NCBI GenBank assembly: GCA_947498125.1
Contig: CANMJH010000001.1
Location: 1,116,001 to 1,180,000, forward strand
Source: an uncultured Nioella sp.
GTDB lineage: Bacteria > Pseudomonadota > Alphaproteobacteria > Rhodobacterales > Rhodobacteraceae
Direction: 5' to 3'
Length of the DNA: 64,000 nt
Shown one piece after another: positions 16,230 through 25,683 of the stretch. The notes beneath the pieces are model-generated. The model saw only the letters and a program-made list of their open reading frames with translations, did not search any database and was not told the DNA's origin. Made by a program: the position numbers and the translations under genes. Within the stretch, counting starts at the first letter, position 1. Every line of letters begins with the position of its first letter.

Positions 16230-17480
16230 TCACCCGACAATCTCTGCTGTTTCTACAACCGCGTGCATCAGCACATTTGCCCCGGCTTCGGCCCATTCCG
16301 GGCTGATCTCTTCGGCTTCGTTATGGCTGAGGCCATCGACGCAAGGACACATCACCATGGCCGTGGGCGCCACGTCGTTGATCCAGCAGGCATCATGGCC
16401 CGCGCCCGAGATGATATCGATATGGGAATAGCCAAGTCGCTCGGCTGCTCCGCGAACCGCACCCACGCAGGCTTCATCAAAGGCGGGTGGGTCGAACTGG
16501 CCGACGATTTCGCAGGAAAACTCGGTCTCGATCTCTTCGCAGAGCTTTGGCGCGCGCTCCATGAACTCATCGACCATGGCATTGAGCTTATCCAAGAGAT
16601 GCGTGCGCATGTCGACGGTGAAGACCACCTTGCCGGGGATGATATTGCGGCTGTTGGGGTAGACATCGATATGGCCAATCGCGCCCACCGCATTGGGTTG
16701 GTTCTTCATCGCGATCTCATGCACCAGCTCGGTCACAAGCGCGAGGCCACGGCCCGCGTTTTTGCGCATATGCATGGGCGTTGATCCGGTATGGCTTTCC
16801 TTGCCCGTCACGGTGCATTCAATCCAGCGCAGGCCCTGCCCATGCGTGACCACACCAATATCCTTGTTTTCAGCTTCTAAAATTGGGCCTTGCTCAATAT
16901 GCAGTTCAAAGAAGGCGTGCATTTTGCGGTCACCGACTTTTTCCGTGCCTTTCCAGCCAATCCGCTCCAGCTCATCGCCGAAGCGTTTGCCCTCGGCATC
17001 AACCCGGTCATAGGCCCAGTCTTGGGTATGTTTCCCGGCAAAGACGCCCGAGGCCAACATGGCGGGCGCGTAACGCGTGCCCTCTTCATTCGTCCAGTTT
17101 GTTACTACAATTGGGTGCTTGGTCTTGATGCCCAGATCATTCAGAGTGCGGATAATCTCCAGCCCGCCAAGGACGCCCAGAACCCCGTCATATTTGCCAC
17201 CCGTGGGCTGCGTATCAAGGTGAGAGCCGACATAGACCGGCAAAGCGTCAGGGTCGGTGCCCTCGCGCCGGGCAAACATATTGCCCATCTCGTCGACACC
17301 CATCGAGCAGCCCGCCGCATCACACCATTTCTGAAACAGGTGCCGCCCTTCGCTATCTTCATCGGTCAAGGTTTGGCGATTGTTGCCGCCCGCAATGCCG
17401 GGGCCGATCTCGGCCATTTCCATGAGGCTATCCCAAAGCCGCCCGCCGTTGATTTTCAGGTTCTCGCCAGGTGCACCCAT
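16230..17480 (-). CDS. Zn-dependent N-carbamoyl amino acid amidase (beta-ureidopropionase-like)
   Basis: A protein of 416 residues of the M20/HyuC family. The metal and catalytic motifs are complete: GSHLDTQ (H87), GKYDGVLGV (D98), TNEEGTR (E132/E133), HIEQGP (H194), GAGHDAC, and CVDGLSHNEAEE near 381-392 (H386). It would hydrolyse N-carbamoyl-beta-alanine to beta-alanine, CO2 and NH3, the third step after PreAT and dihydropyrimidinase. It is the first gene of the large minus-strand cluster and is read from a promoter region that carries a RutR-type operator and is shared with the divergent TetR gene. An N-carbamoyl-L-amino acid substrate cannot be excluded. Confidence 0.9.
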   Translation of the reverse strand: MGAPGENLKINGGRLWDSLMEMAEIGPGIAGGNNRQTLTDEDSEGRHLFQKWCDAAGCSMGVDEMGNMFARREGTDPDALPVYVGSHLDTQPTGGKYDGVLGVLGGLEIIRTLNDLGIKTKHPIVVTNWTNEEGTRYAPAMLASGVFAGKHTQDWAYDRVDAEGKRFGDELERIGWKGTEKVGDRKMHAFFELHIEQGPILEAENKDIGVVTHGQGLRWIECTVTGKESHTGSTPMHMRKNAGRGLALVTELVHEIAMKNQPNAVGAIGHIDVYPNSRNIIPGKVVFTVDMRTHLLDKLNAMVDEFMERAPKLCEEIETEFSCEIVGQFDPPAFDEACVGAVRGAAERLGYSHIDIISGAGHDACWINDVAPTAMVMCPCVDGLSHNEAEEISPEWAEAGANVLMHAVVETAEIVG

Positions 17481-17587
17481 GATCTTCGTCTCCCTACAGC
17501 TGACTGGGGCGGGGACCTTCTTGGAGGAAATTTGAAAACCCTACCGAGGATTTTCAACCGCCACGCGTCCAGCGTCAGATTCGTTTT

Positions 17588-17603
17588 TTGACCAACCGGT
17601 CAA
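17588..17603. promoter_or_regulatory. RutR-type operator
   Basis: TTGACCAACCGGTCAA is a dyad of TTGACC and GGTCAA with a 4-nt centre. It matches the E. coli RutR consensus TTGACCAnnTGGTCAA at all but one of the fixed positions. It lies between the amidase gene (start 17480, minus) and the RutR-like regulator gene (plus), where it could control both. Confidence 0.72.
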
Positions 17604-17738
17604 TATCACGCTATCAAAGCCCTAGCCCTAGTCAAGAAAATGCAGGAAAAGGACTGGCTCAGTTGCCGAGATTGCGAAATATTTCATCGTAAAATTGATA
17701 CCCGCCACAAGGGCTTGCCCAGATGGCTTTGATTGTGA

Positions 17739-18365
17739 ATGGTACATGTTATGAACCCTAGCGAACCCAAAACCCGCATCCAACGAAAAAACACGCAAAC
17801 CATCTTGGATGCTGCGCTTGAGGTTTTTTCGCGTCAAGGTTTTCGCGGTGCGACATTAGATCAGATCGCCGCTGAGGCGGGGTTGTCAAAGCCAAATCTG
17901 CTTTACTATTTTCCGACCAAAGAAGCGATTCATGTGACGCTTCTTAGCCAGCTCATCGACATCTGGCTTGAGCCGCTGCGCCAACTGGACCCGGAAGGCG
18001 AACCGGTGGAAGAGCTTTTGTCTTACGTCCGGCGCAAACTAGAGATGAGCCGTGACATGCCCCGCGAAAGCCGGCTTTTTGCCAATGAGATCCTGCAAGG
18101 TGCGCCGCGCCTATCCGGCACATTGGGCGAAGCGCTTAAGCCTTTGGTTGATCAAAAAACTGCTGTTATTTCCCAATGGGTTAAAGACGGCAAAATCGCC
18201 GAGGTGCACCCGCATCACCTGTTGTTTTCGATCTGGTCTCTGACCCAGCATTACGCCGATTTTGACACGCAGGTGCGGATGTTGCTCGGGGGGGATAACG
18301 CTGATCCCTTCCCCGAAGCTGAACGGCATTTGACCGCTCTTTTCACGCGTCTATTGACCGAGTAG
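17739..18365 (+). CDS. RutR-like TetR-family regulator
   Basis: A protein of 208 residues from the first ATG; a second ATG four codons on (MNPSEPKTR) may be the true start, and neither has a clear ribosome site. The TetR HTH lies at about residues 20-65, with ILDAALEVFSRQGFRGATLD and GLSKPNLLYYFPTKEAI, as in RutR. The C-terminal ligand domain contains RESRLFANEILQGAP, also typical of RutR. In E. coli, RutR senses uracil and thymine and represses pyrimidine degradation genes. Divergence from the pyrimidine amidase gene and the RutR-like operator between them support that role here. Confidence 0.85.
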   Translation: MVHVMNPSEPKTRIQRKNTQTILDAALEVFSRQGFRGATLDQIAAEAGLSKPNLLYYFPTKEAIHVTLLSQLIDIWLEPLRQLDPEGEPVEELLSYVRRKLEMSRDMPRESRLFANEILQGAPRLSGTLGEALKPLVDQKTAVISQWVKDGKIAEVHPHHLLFSIWSLTQHYADFDTQVRMLLGGDNADPFPEAERHLTALFTRLLTE

Positions 18366-18368
18366 CGA

Positions 18369-18818
18369 TCAGGCCTCTGGGCCTTTGTGAACCGCACGGA
18401 ACCCGACGGAAAACCGGTTCCACATGTTGATCATGCCAATCACACCCATCAAGACAACAATCCCCTCATCGCCAAATTCGCCATGAACCTCATCAAAAAG
18501 AGCGTCATCATGGGCGCCCTCATCCATTTTTGTCATCGCTTCCGTCCAAGCCAACGCCAATTCTTCGCGTTTTGAATAGAGGAAACTGTCACGCCATGCG
18601 CTGAGCAAATAAAGGCGCTGTTCGGTTTCGCCCTCATTGCGCGCTTCACGGGAATGCAGCTCGATACAATGCGCACAGCCATTAATTTGCGAGGCGCGAA
18701 GCTTGACCAGATGCAGCAAATCCTTTTCCAAGCCAGCATCATCAATGCTCAAATGTGCCTGATAGATCGCCTGCAACATCTTGGGCGCGTGTTTCAAATA
18801 GTCGAGTCTTGGGTCCAT
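18369..18818 (-). CDS. carboxymuconolactone decarboxylase / AhpD-like protein
   Basis: A protein of 149 residues of the CMD family. The active-site motif is NGCAHCIELHSREAR, a CxxC followed by H three residues on, as in AhpD-type peroxidatic or disulfide-reducing members. It probably acts in the cytoplasm on peroxides or reactive electrophiles. It is preceded at 32 nt by an Rrf2-family gene on the same strand, so the two form an operon. It is convergent with the RutR-like gene, with only 3 nt between the ends. Confidence 0.85.
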   Translation of the reverse strand: MDPRLDYLKHAPKMLQAIYQAHLSIDDAGLEKDLLHLVKLRASQINGCAHCIELHSREARNEGETEQRLYLLSAWRDSFLYSKREELALAWTEAMTKMDEGAHDDALFDEVHGEFGDEGIVVLMGVIGMINMWNRFSVGFRAVHKGPEA

Positions 18819-18850
18819 CGGGGGCCCTCCTTTTGGTCATTTTCTGTGAA

Positions 18851-19354
18851 TTAGGTGTTTGGTTGTTGGCGTTGATGACGCTCTACAAATTGGCATCCGC
18901 GTGCGATCACGCGGGGGTCTGTGTCGGCTTCCAACCCGCCAAGCAAGTCCGCCAAAGTGACCGAGGACAGCGACGCGCGATAGACTTGCTCGGCCGCAAG
19001 CATGGCAACTTTGATCCCGCATGGCGCGGGATAAGCGCTAATGGGCAGCGGATCGGGGCCGCGTCGCCGGATTTCAGCGCAGCGAAATGCGGGTTTAGAG
19101 CCTTCCACGGCAAGCACAACATCCAGCAAACTGATATCCGCCGGAGGACGCGCCAATTTATATCCGCCTTTGGGACCAGGCACCGAGGCCAGCACCCCTG
19201 CCCCGACAAGGGATTTCAGATGTTTGACAAGGTAGCTGGCCGAAAGGCCATGAAACCGAGCCAAATCCGGCCCGGACATCACCGCATCATCGGCAAGCCC
19301 TGCCAAAAGCGCTGTACAGTGAATGGCCGCTTCGACCCCATCGCTTAGCTTCAT
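18851..19354 (-). CDS. Rrf2-family transcriptional regulator
   Basis: A protein of 167 residues. The winged helix (about 1-85) has the usual Rrf2 opening (MKLSDGVEAAIHCTALLA), then FHGLSASYLVKHLKSL and VPGPKGGYKLARPP. Two cysteines (FRCAEIRRRG and PAPCGIK) lie where IscR/NsrR-type members bind an Fe-S cluster, but the usual third cysteine is not clear. A redox-responsive or cluster-free mode is therefore possible. It heads an operon with the AhpD-like gene, a pairing seen in oxidative or electrophile stress control. An AT-rich divergent promoter region of about 160 bp separates it from the aminotransferase gene. Confidence 0.85.
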   Translation of the reverse strand: MKLSDGVEAAIHCTALLAGLADDAVMSGPDLARFHGLSASYLVKHLKSLVGAGVLASVPGPKGGYKLARPPADISLLDVVLAVEGSKPAFRCAEIRRRGPDPLPISAYPAPCGIKVAMLAAEQVYRASLSSVTLADLLGGLEADTDPRVIARGCQFVERHQRQQPNT

Positions 19355-19518
19355 GATTACACTTTCTTATTCAGCTAATTTATATCTTGGATATACTTTG
19401 TCGTCAATTGATTCGACGAAATTGTAATTTCCCTCACATTTTGTTCCGTTTGACGAATTTATCTTGCAACTAAGTCAGTAAAGCTGACATAAAGCGCCAC
19501 CAAGTCCGGAGAAGGCGC

Positions 19519-20727
19519 ATGAGTCTCGATCAAATCTTTGCCACGCGCAGTGCGCGGATGAAGGCCTCGGAAATTCGAGAGCTTTTGAAACTTTTGGAGC
19601 GCCCCGGCGTGTTGTCTTTTGCGGGCGGCATTCCTGATGCGGCGCTTTTCCCGACGGATGAATTTGCCAATGCCTATGCTTGGGCGATGTCCGAAGGCCA
19701 AAGTGCCTCTGCCCTGCAATATTCGGTTTCGGAAGGGTATCTGCCGCTGCGAAAATGGCTGGCAAACCACATGACCGAGATTGGCGTGCCCTGCTGCGCC
19801 CGGAATATTCTGATCACATCGGGGTCTCAGCAGGCGCTGGATTACCTTGGAAAACTTTTCCTGTCCCCCGGGGACACAGCGCTGGTTAATTGGCCCACCT
19901 ACATGGGCGCGCTTGGGGCGTTTAATGCCTATGAACCGCGATATGCCCGTCTGATCGCGAATGAAAATCGCCCGGCCAGCGCGTTGCACCAAGAAGCGGC
20001 CGAGGCCGGAGGCGCGGTTAAATTTGCCTATCTGTCGCCTGATTTTGCCAATCCCACAGGCGAAACTTTATCTCGTGACGACAGGTTGGCGCTTTTGGAT
20101 AAGGCCAACGCGCTTGGCTGCGCCGTCATCGAGGACGCTGCTTATCAGGCGCTGCGCTATGATGGGCGCCCGATTCCCCCAATTTTGGCGCTGGAGCTGG
20201 AACGAACCGGCTATCTTGATGCGTGCCGCACCATCTATTGCGGTAGTTTTTCCAAAACGCTGTCGCCGGGCTTACGGGTCGGCTGGGTTGTTGCGGCCAG
20301 CCCTGTGATTGAAAAGCTCGTCCTGATGAAGCAGGCGGCGGATCTGCATAGCTCGACCATCAACCAAATGGCGATTTCTTATGTCGCCGAGCGGGTCTTT
20401 GATGACCATACCGCGAAAATCCGTAAAACGTATCGCGCGCGGCGCGATGCGATGATCTCGGGTCTTGCCCGCCATATGCCGGACGGCGTGACATGGACCC
20501 AGCCCGAAGGCGGGATGTTCATCTGGCTAACACTGCCAGAAAATATGGATGCCGATGCCCTGTTGCGCGATGCGCTTGAACACCATGACATTGCCTTTGT
20601 TCCGGGCCGCGCCTTTCATGCTGACGGATCAGGCGCAAATACCCTGCGCTTATGTTTTGCCAGCCAGTCGCAAGAAGACATCCACGAAGGCATGCGGCGC
20701 TTGGGCGCCGCAATGCGCATGGCATAA
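19519..20727 (+). CDS. PLP-dependent class I/II aminotransferase
   Basis: A protein of 402 residues of the LysN/2-aminoadipate-like aminotransferase group. Motifs seen are LSFAGGIPDAALFP near the start, ITSGSQQALDYLGK, PDFANPTGETLS (Asn and the PLP-contacting segment), DAAYQALRY (Asp) and the Schiff-base lysine in GSFSKTLSPGLRVGW. It lacks the GntR domain of MocR regulators. It sits between the RutR-regulated genes and preA but on the other strand, ending 5 nt from the end of preA. A role in amino-group handling downstream of pyrimidine degradation is possible; the substrate is not readable. Confidence 0.87.
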   Translation: MSLDQIFATRSARMKASEIRELLKLLERPGVLSFAGGIPDAALFPTDEFANAYAWAMSEGQSASALQYSVSEGYLPLRKWLANHMTEIGVPCCARNILITSGSQQALDYLGKLFLSPGDTALVNWPTYMGALGAFNAYEPRYARLIANENRPASALHQEAAEAGGAVKFAYLSPDFANPTGETLSRDDRLALLDKANALGCAVIEDAAYQALRYDGRPIPPILALELERTGYLDACRTIYCGSFSKTLSPGLRVGWVVAASPVIEKLVLMKQAADLHSSTINQMAISYVAERVFDDHTAKIRKTYRARRDAMISGLARHMPDGVTWTQPEGGMFIWLTLPENMDADALLRDALEHHDIAFVPGRAFHADGSGANTLRLCFASQSQEDIHEGMRRLGAAMRMA

Positions 20728-20732
20728 CCCTT

Positions 20733-22037
20733 TTACTCGGCGGCGCAGCTGCCGGGGTTATTGGGGTGTGTCGTCCAATTGGCGTAGTCTTTTTCAACCA
20801 CTTTATCCGTCCGCTCATCGATCATGCCGGGTTCAAGTGTTTCCATAGTGATGCAGCCCTCAACCGGGCAGACATTCACACAAAGATTACACGCAACGCA
20901 TTCGCTGTCATCGACGCCAAACACGCGATCTTCGGACATGGTGATCGCTTGATGGCTGGTATCCTCGCAGGCCGCATAACAGCGCCCGCATTGGATACAG
21001 AGATCAGGATCAATTCGCGCCTTGGTGATGTGGTTTAGGTTCAGATGCTGCCAATCAGACAGGTTCGGAACCGCGCGGCCAATCAGCTCGGATGTCGAGG
21101 CCATGCCTTTTTCATCCATATATTGGCTAAGGCCCGAGATCATTTCCTGAACGATCTTAAACCCATAGGTCATCGCCGCCGTGCAGACCTGAACATTGCC
21201 TGCGCCTAACGCCATGAACTCGGCCGCATCGCGCCATGTGGTGATGCCACCAATTCCTGATATCGGCAGGCCGGGCATGGATTGCGTGCGCGCAATCTCG
21301 GCCACCATATTAAGCGCAATCGGCTTTACCGCCGGGCCGCAATAGCCGCCATGTGCGCCCTTGCCGTCGATGGTGGGTTCCGGCGCGAAATTGTCGAGGT
21401 TGACGGATGTGATCGAGTTGATCGTGTTGATCAAGGACACTGCATCGGCCCCGCCATCAAAGGCGGCCTGCGCCGGTTTGCGGATATCTGCGATGTTGGG
21501 CGTTAGCTTAACGATCACTGGCAGGTCGGTATGTTTCTTGCACCATTCGGCAACTTGCTGAACATATTCAGGGACTTGGCCAACCGCCGATCCCATGCCG
21601 CGTTCGCTCATCCCGTGGGGGCAGCCAAAGTTCAGCTCGACCCCATCACAGCCGGTTTCGGCCACTTGCTGCAAGATGGTCTGCCACGCGATCTCATTCA
21701 CCGGCACCATAAGAGACGCCACAAGCGCGCGGTCGGGGTAGTCTTTCTTGACCCGCGTCATTTCCTCAAGGTTTACCTCGAGCGGACGATCAGTGATGAG
21801 CTCAATATTGTTAAGACCCAAGAGCCGCCGATCCGCGCCAAAAATCGCGCCATAGCGGGGGCCATTGACGTTCACGACGGGCGGGCCAGCCTCGCCAAGC
21901 GTTTTCCAGACGACGCCGCCCCATCCAGCCTCGAACGCACGGCGGACGTTATATTCTTTGTCTGTCGGAGGCGCAGAGGCGAGCCAGAACGGGTTCGGGC
22001 TTTTGATACCAATGAAATCTGTAGTCAGATCGGCCAT
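20733..22037 (-). CDS. preA: NAD-dependent dihydropyrimidine dehydrogenase, PreA subunit
   Basis: A protein of 434 residues. It has a DHOD-like TIM barrel (about 1-320) with the start MADLTTDFIGIKSPNPF and the catalytic cysteine in NFGCPHGMSERGMG. A C-terminal ferredoxin domain follows, with two 4Fe-4S motifs, CIQCGRCYAACEDTSH and CVACNLCVNVCPVEGC. With PreT it reduces uracil or thymine to the 5,6-dihydro form, step 1 of the reductive pathway. It lies 4 nt downstream of preT. Length and architecture are as in the family. Confidence 0.94.
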   Translation of the reverse strand: MADLTTDFIGIKSPNPFWLASAPPTDKEYNVRRAFEAGWGGVVWKTLGEAGPPVVNVNGPRYGAIFGADRRLLGLNNIELITDRPLEVNLEEMTRVKKDYPDRALVASLMVPVNEIAWQTILQQVAETGCDGVELNFGCPHGMSERGMGSAVGQVPEYVQQVAEWCKKHTDLPVIVKLTPNIADIRKPAQAAFDGGADAVSLINTINSITSVNLDNFAPEPTIDGKGAHGGYCGPAVKPIALNMVAEIARTQSMPGLPISGIGGITTWRDAAEFMALGAGNVQVCTAAMTYGFKIVQEMISGLSQYMDEKGMASTSELIGRAVPNLSDWQHLNLNHITKARIDPDLCIQCGRCYAACEDTSHQAITMSEDRVFGVDDSECVACNLCVNVCPVEGCITMETLEPGMIDERTDKVVEKDYANWTTHPNNPGSCAAE

Positions 22038-22041
22038 ATCC

Positions 22042-23376
22042 TTAGCCCTCCATCAACGTAAGGTGAATATCTTCGGCTGCGTCGCGCCCTTCGGCAACGG
22101 CCGTCACTGTCAGGTCGTCACCGCCGCTGGCGCAATCGCCGCCCGCCCAGATGCCTGCACGTGAACTACGTCCTGATCCAGATGTGGCAATCTTTCCGCC
22201 GACCAAATCCAGCCCTGTGACGGGTCCAAGTGTTTGCCCGATGGCCTTAAGCACTTCATCAGCCGGGATTTCAAAAGTTTCGCCCGTTCCAGTTAAACCA
22301 TCTGGCCCGGATGCTGTGTATTCCGCCACGAGTGTCGTCACAGAGCCATCACCCAGAATCTCAACTGGCATAGCGTTAAAAATCAGACGCACGCCCTTTG
22401 ACGCGGCAAGGTCTTGTTCATAGCGGCTGGCTGGCATGGCATCGCGATCCCGGCGATAAAGGATCGTGACGTTTTCGGCGCCAAGTAACTTGGATTGCAC
22501 CGCGGCGTCGACGGCAGTCATGCCGCCGCCGATCACCACGACATTGCGCCCGACGGGAAGGGAAGACAGGTCGCTCGCCTGACGCAAATCCTTAATAAAA
22601 TCAACGGCATCTGCAACGCCGTCTAAATCCCCACCGGGAATGTTCAGATTATTGACGCCAGACAATCCCATGCCAAGGAACACAGCGTCATGCGTGTCCG
22701 CCAGCCCGTCCAGCGTAATCTCTTGGCCCAACGATTTTCCCAAATTCAGGGAAATCCCGCCGATCTGCATCAGCCAGTCCACTTCGGCAGCGGCAAAACC
22801 GTCGACCGTTTTATAGGCGGCGATGCCAAATTCATTCAGGCCCCCCGCCTTTTTCCGGGCATCATAGAGGTCAACCTCATGCCCTTTCATCGCAAGACGG
22901 TGCGCTGCGGCCAAACCGGCGGGTCCGGCCCCAACCACAGCAACCCGTTTGCCTGTGGGTGCGGCGCGTGTGTAGGGATGCGTTCCGGACGTCATCAGCG
23001 TATCCGTCGCAAAACGTTGCAACCTGCCAATTTCAACGGGCTTGCCTTCGGCAACCTCGCGCACGCACACCTCTTCACATAATGTTTCTGTGGGGCAAAC
23101 CCGCGCGCACATTCCGCCCAGAATATTCTGATCGAATATCGTTTTCGCCGCAGCTTCGGGTGTACCTGTTGCGATTTGGCGAATAAAAAGGGGTATATCG
23201 ATCGAGGTCGGGCAGGCCGTCATACAAGGCGCGTCATGGCAGAAATAGCAGCGATCAGCTGCGACCAAAGCCTCATGCCCATCAAGAGGCGGATGCAGGT
23301 CCGAGAAGTTCTGAGACAACCCCTCGGCATCTAAGCGAGCGGCGGCAATTCCAGGGGTGAGCGGGCTGTTCGTCAT
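22042..23376 (-). CDS. preT: NAD-dependent dihydropyrimidine dehydrogenase, PreT subunit
   Basis: A protein of 444 residues. The N-terminal domain carries Cys-rich segments for 4Fe-4S clusters (CYFCHDAPCMTACPTSID and GGMCARVCPTETLCEE), followed by an FAD-binding GxGxxG (VAVVGAGPAGLAAAHRL) and an NAD-binding site (VVVIGGGMTAVDAAVQ). The family is that of the GltD-like small subunit. It supplies electrons from NADH to PreA, encoded 4 nt downstream. A weak RutR-like dyad lies about 60 nt upstream of the start. The next gene on the far side is accB, divergent. Confidence 0.93.
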   Translation of the reverse strand: MTNSPLTPGIAAARLDAEGLSQNFSDLHPPLDGHEALVAADRCYFCHDAPCMTACPTSIDIPLFIRQIATGTPEAAAKTIFDQNILGGMCARVCPTETLCEEVCVREVAEGKPVEIGRLQRFATDTLMTSGTHPYTRAAPTGKRVAVVGAGPAGLAAAHRLAMKGHEVDLYDARKKAGGLNEFGIAAYKTVDGFAAAEVDWLMQIGGISLNLGKSLGQEITLDGLADTHDAVFLGMGLSGVNNLNIPGGDLDGVADAVDFIKDLRQASDLSSLPVGRNVVVIGGGMTAVDAAVQSKLLGAENVTILYRRDRDAMPASRYEQDLAASKGVRLIFNAMPVEILGDGSVTTLVAEYTASGPDGLTGTGETFEIPADEVLKAIGQTLGPVTGLDLVGGKIATSGSGRSSRAGIWAGGDCASGGDDLTVTAVAEGRDAAEDIHLTLMEG

Positions 23377-23434
23377 GGGGACTCCGTGATCGAATGGCGG
23401 TCATATTCATTTCAGGCTTGCACAGGTTCATTTT

Positions 23435-23450
23435 TTGATCAAGCGGTAAA
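23435..23450. promoter_or_regulatory. possible weak RutR-like operator before preT
   Basis: TTGATCAAGCGGTAAA lies 59-74 nt upstream of the preT start and matches the dyad TTGACC/GGTCAA with two mismatches. The position fits control of preTA by the same regulator as the amidase gene. The match is weak and could be chance. Confidence 0.35.
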
Positions 23451-23649
23451 ATTTTGCGTATAATCGATTTTGTGAGCGTATTTTGGGCAATCTATATATT
23501 CGAGGCGCCCGCCGATAAAACCTTTGCCAGATTGGTAAAACAATCGTCTGCTTCTGGCTTCCCCCCTCTTAACGCAACACGTATAAGCTGCTCTGATAAA
23601 TACGGGAATGGGACCCCATAACGGGGCCGACAATCAATCTGAGGATAGC

Positions 23650-24147
23650 ATGGCCGAAAAAAATCATGACGGTGACGTCGCCTTCATTAAGGCGCTTGCA
23701 GAGCTTCTGAATGAAAATGATCTGACCGAACTTGAGGTCATGCGGGAATATGGCGAGAGCGACTGCCTCGAAGTGCGTGTTAGCCGCCAAAAGACCGTTG
23801 TGCAGGCCGCAGCAGCACCCGCGCCGGTCGCAGCCGCCCCTGCCCCAGCTGCCGCAGCGCCCGCCGCCGCAGCCCCTGCCGCCGCCGAGGCCAACAGTGA
23901 CCCCGCGCAAGACCCTGACGCCGTCACATCACCCATGGTTGGCACAGCCTATTTGCAGCCGGAACCCGGCGCACCGTCTTTTGTCGCCGTTGGTGATAAA
24001 GTGACCGAAGGCCAGACATTGATGATCATCGAAGCGATGAAAACCATGAACCAAATCCCGTCGCCCCGTTCGGGCACGGTAAAGCGGATCTTCGTCACCG
24101 ATGGCGATCCGATCGAATTTGGCTCGCCCCTTATGGTGATCTCGTAA
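23650..24147 (+). CDS. accB: acetyl-CoA carboxylase biotin carboxyl carrier protein
   Basis: Started at the ATG preceded by GAGGA (23641-23645), giving 165 residues. The N-terminal domain begins HDGDVAFIKALAELLNENDL, as in alphaproteobacterial AccB. A long Ala/Pro linker follows (about 55-95), then the biotinyl domain with TSPMVGTAYLQPEP and the biotinylation site EAMKTMNQI, where the residue after Lys is Thr rather than the common Leu or Met. It carries carboxybiotin between AccC and the carboxyltransferase in fatty acid synthesis. It lies 3 nt upstream of accC. Confidence 0.95.
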   Translation: MAEKNHDGDVAFIKALAELLNENDLTELEVMREYGESDCLEVRVSRQKTVVQAAAAPAPVAAAPAPAAAAPAAAAPAAAEANSDPAQDPDAVTSPMVGTAYLQPEPGAPSFVAVGDKVTEGQTLMIIEAMKTMNQIPSPRSGTVKRIFVTDGDPIEFGSPLMVIS

Positions 24148-24150
24148 AAC

Positions 24151-25506
24151 ATGGCCGAACTTTTTGACAAAATCCTGATCGCCAACCGGGGGGAAATTGC
24201 CCTCAGGGTGATCCGCGCCGCCCGCGAAATGGGGATCAAGACGGTTGCCGTCCATTCCACCGCGGATAGCGACGCCATGCATGTGCGAATGGCCGATGAG
24301 GCCATCTGCATCGGCCCCCCATCCAGCACACAAAGCTACTTGTCCATTCCAGCGATCATCGCGGCCTGTGAGGTCACTGGCGCGCAGGCGATCCACCCCG
24401 GCTATGGGTTTCTTTCGGAAAACCAGGGCTTTGTGCAGGTTGTGGAAGATCATGGCCTGAAATTCATTGGCCCCTCGGCTGAACATATCTCGATCATGGG
24501 GGACAAGATCACTGCTAAGGACACCATGAAAAAACTGGGCGTGCCTTGCGTGCCCGGATCAGATGGTGGTGTTCCAGATTTCGAGACGGCCAAATCCGTA
24601 TCAGATGCGATGGGCTATCCCGTTATCATCAAGGCCACCGCCGGCGGCGGCGGTCGCGGCATGAAATTGGCCAAGACCGCAGCGGATTTGGAAGAGGCGT
24701 TCCGCACTGCGCGCGCAGAAGGCAAAGCGGCTTTTGGCAATGATGAGGTTTATATCGAGAAGTATCTCGGCACGCCCCGTCACATCGAAGTGCAGGTCTT
24801 TGGCGATGGGCGCGGCAGAGCCGTGCATCTGGCCGAGCGCGATTGCTCGCTCCAGCGGCGCCACCAAAAGGTCTTTGAAGAGGCCCCCGGCCCTGCGATT
24901 GACCCCGAAACCCGCGCGCGCATTGGGAAAACCTGCGCTGACGCAGTTGCTGCCATCGGATATGAAGGCGCGGGCACGATCGAGTTTCTTTACGAAAACG
25001 GTGAGTTCTTCTTTATCGAGATGAACACGCGTTTGCAGGTGGAACACCCTGTAACCGAAGGCATTTTTGGCATCGATCTGGTGCGCGAACAGATCCGCGT
25101 CGCGTCGGGCTTTGAAATGTCATTCACGCAAGAAGATCTGGAGGTCAACGGCCACTCGATCGAGGTTCGGATCAACGCTGAAAAGCTGCCAAACTTCACC
25201 CCCTGCCCCGGCAAAGTCACGGCGTTTCACGCGCCCGGCGGCCTCGGCGTGCGGATGGATTCGGCGCTTTATACCGGCTATTCGATTCCGCCCTATTACG
25301 ACAGTTTGATTGGCAAACTCATTGTTCAAGGCCGCGACCGGCCCGAAGCACTGTCGCGACTAAAACGGGCATTGGGTGAATTAATTATCGATGGGATTGA
25401 TACGTCAGTTCCTCTTTTCCACGCTCTTCTAGAAGAAGAGGCCGTCTTAACCGGGGATTACAACATCCATTGGTTGGAAAAATGGCTGGAAGAAAAATTC
25501 GAATAA
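24151..25506 (+). CDS. accC: acetyl-CoA carboxylase biotin carboxylase subunit
   Basis: A protein of 451 residues with the full AccC pattern: [17 protein letters not shown] at the start, GYGFLSEN, the ATP-grasp glycine-rich loop [50 protein letters not shown], and the catalytic [14 protein letters not shown]. It carboxylates the biotin of AccB using bicarbonate and ATP in the cytoplasm. It is cotranscribed with accB, and a rho-independent terminator lies 25 nt after the stop. Confidence 0.97.
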   Translation: MAELFDKILIANRGEIALRVIRAAREMGIKTVAVHSTADSDAMHVRMADEAICIGPPSSTQSYLSIPAIIAACEVTGAQAIHPGYGFLSENQGFVQVVEDHGLKFIGPSAEHISIMGDKITAKDTMKKLGVPCVPGSDGGVPDFETAKSVSDAMGYPVIIKATAGGGGRGMKLAKTAADLEEAFRTARAEGKAAFGNDEVYIEKYLGTPRHIEVQVFGDGRGRAVHLAERDCSLQRRHQKVFEEAPGPAIDPETRARIGKTCADAVAAIGYEGAGTIEFLYENGEFFFIEMNTRLQVEHPVTEGIFGIDLVREQIRVASGFEMSFTQEDLEVNGHSIEVRINAEKLPNFTPCPGKVTAFHAPGGLGVRMDSALYTGYSIPPYYDSLIGKLIVQGRDRPEALSRLKRALGELIIDGIDTSVPLFHALLEEEAVLTGDYNIHWLEKWLEEKFE

Positions 25507-25530
25507 ATAGTTGAAAATCAATGCGTTAGG

Positions 25531-25552
25531 CGGCCCCTTTTGGGGCCGTTTT
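25531..25552 (+). terminator. rho-independent terminator after accBC
   Basis: The stem CGGCCCC/GGGGCCG with loop TTTT is followed by TTTTGC, 25 nt downstream of the accC stop. Confidence 0.8.
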
Positions 25553-25683
25553 GCATTTCCAGCTAGAAATTCTCGCGTTATTTCCAATTCTAAAGAGCGC
25601 AACACCCTATTGCCCGACTTTACAGAACAATTTGTTTGCAAGAGTTCTCGTTTCATTTGCCACGAATCTGATAAAGTTTATCT

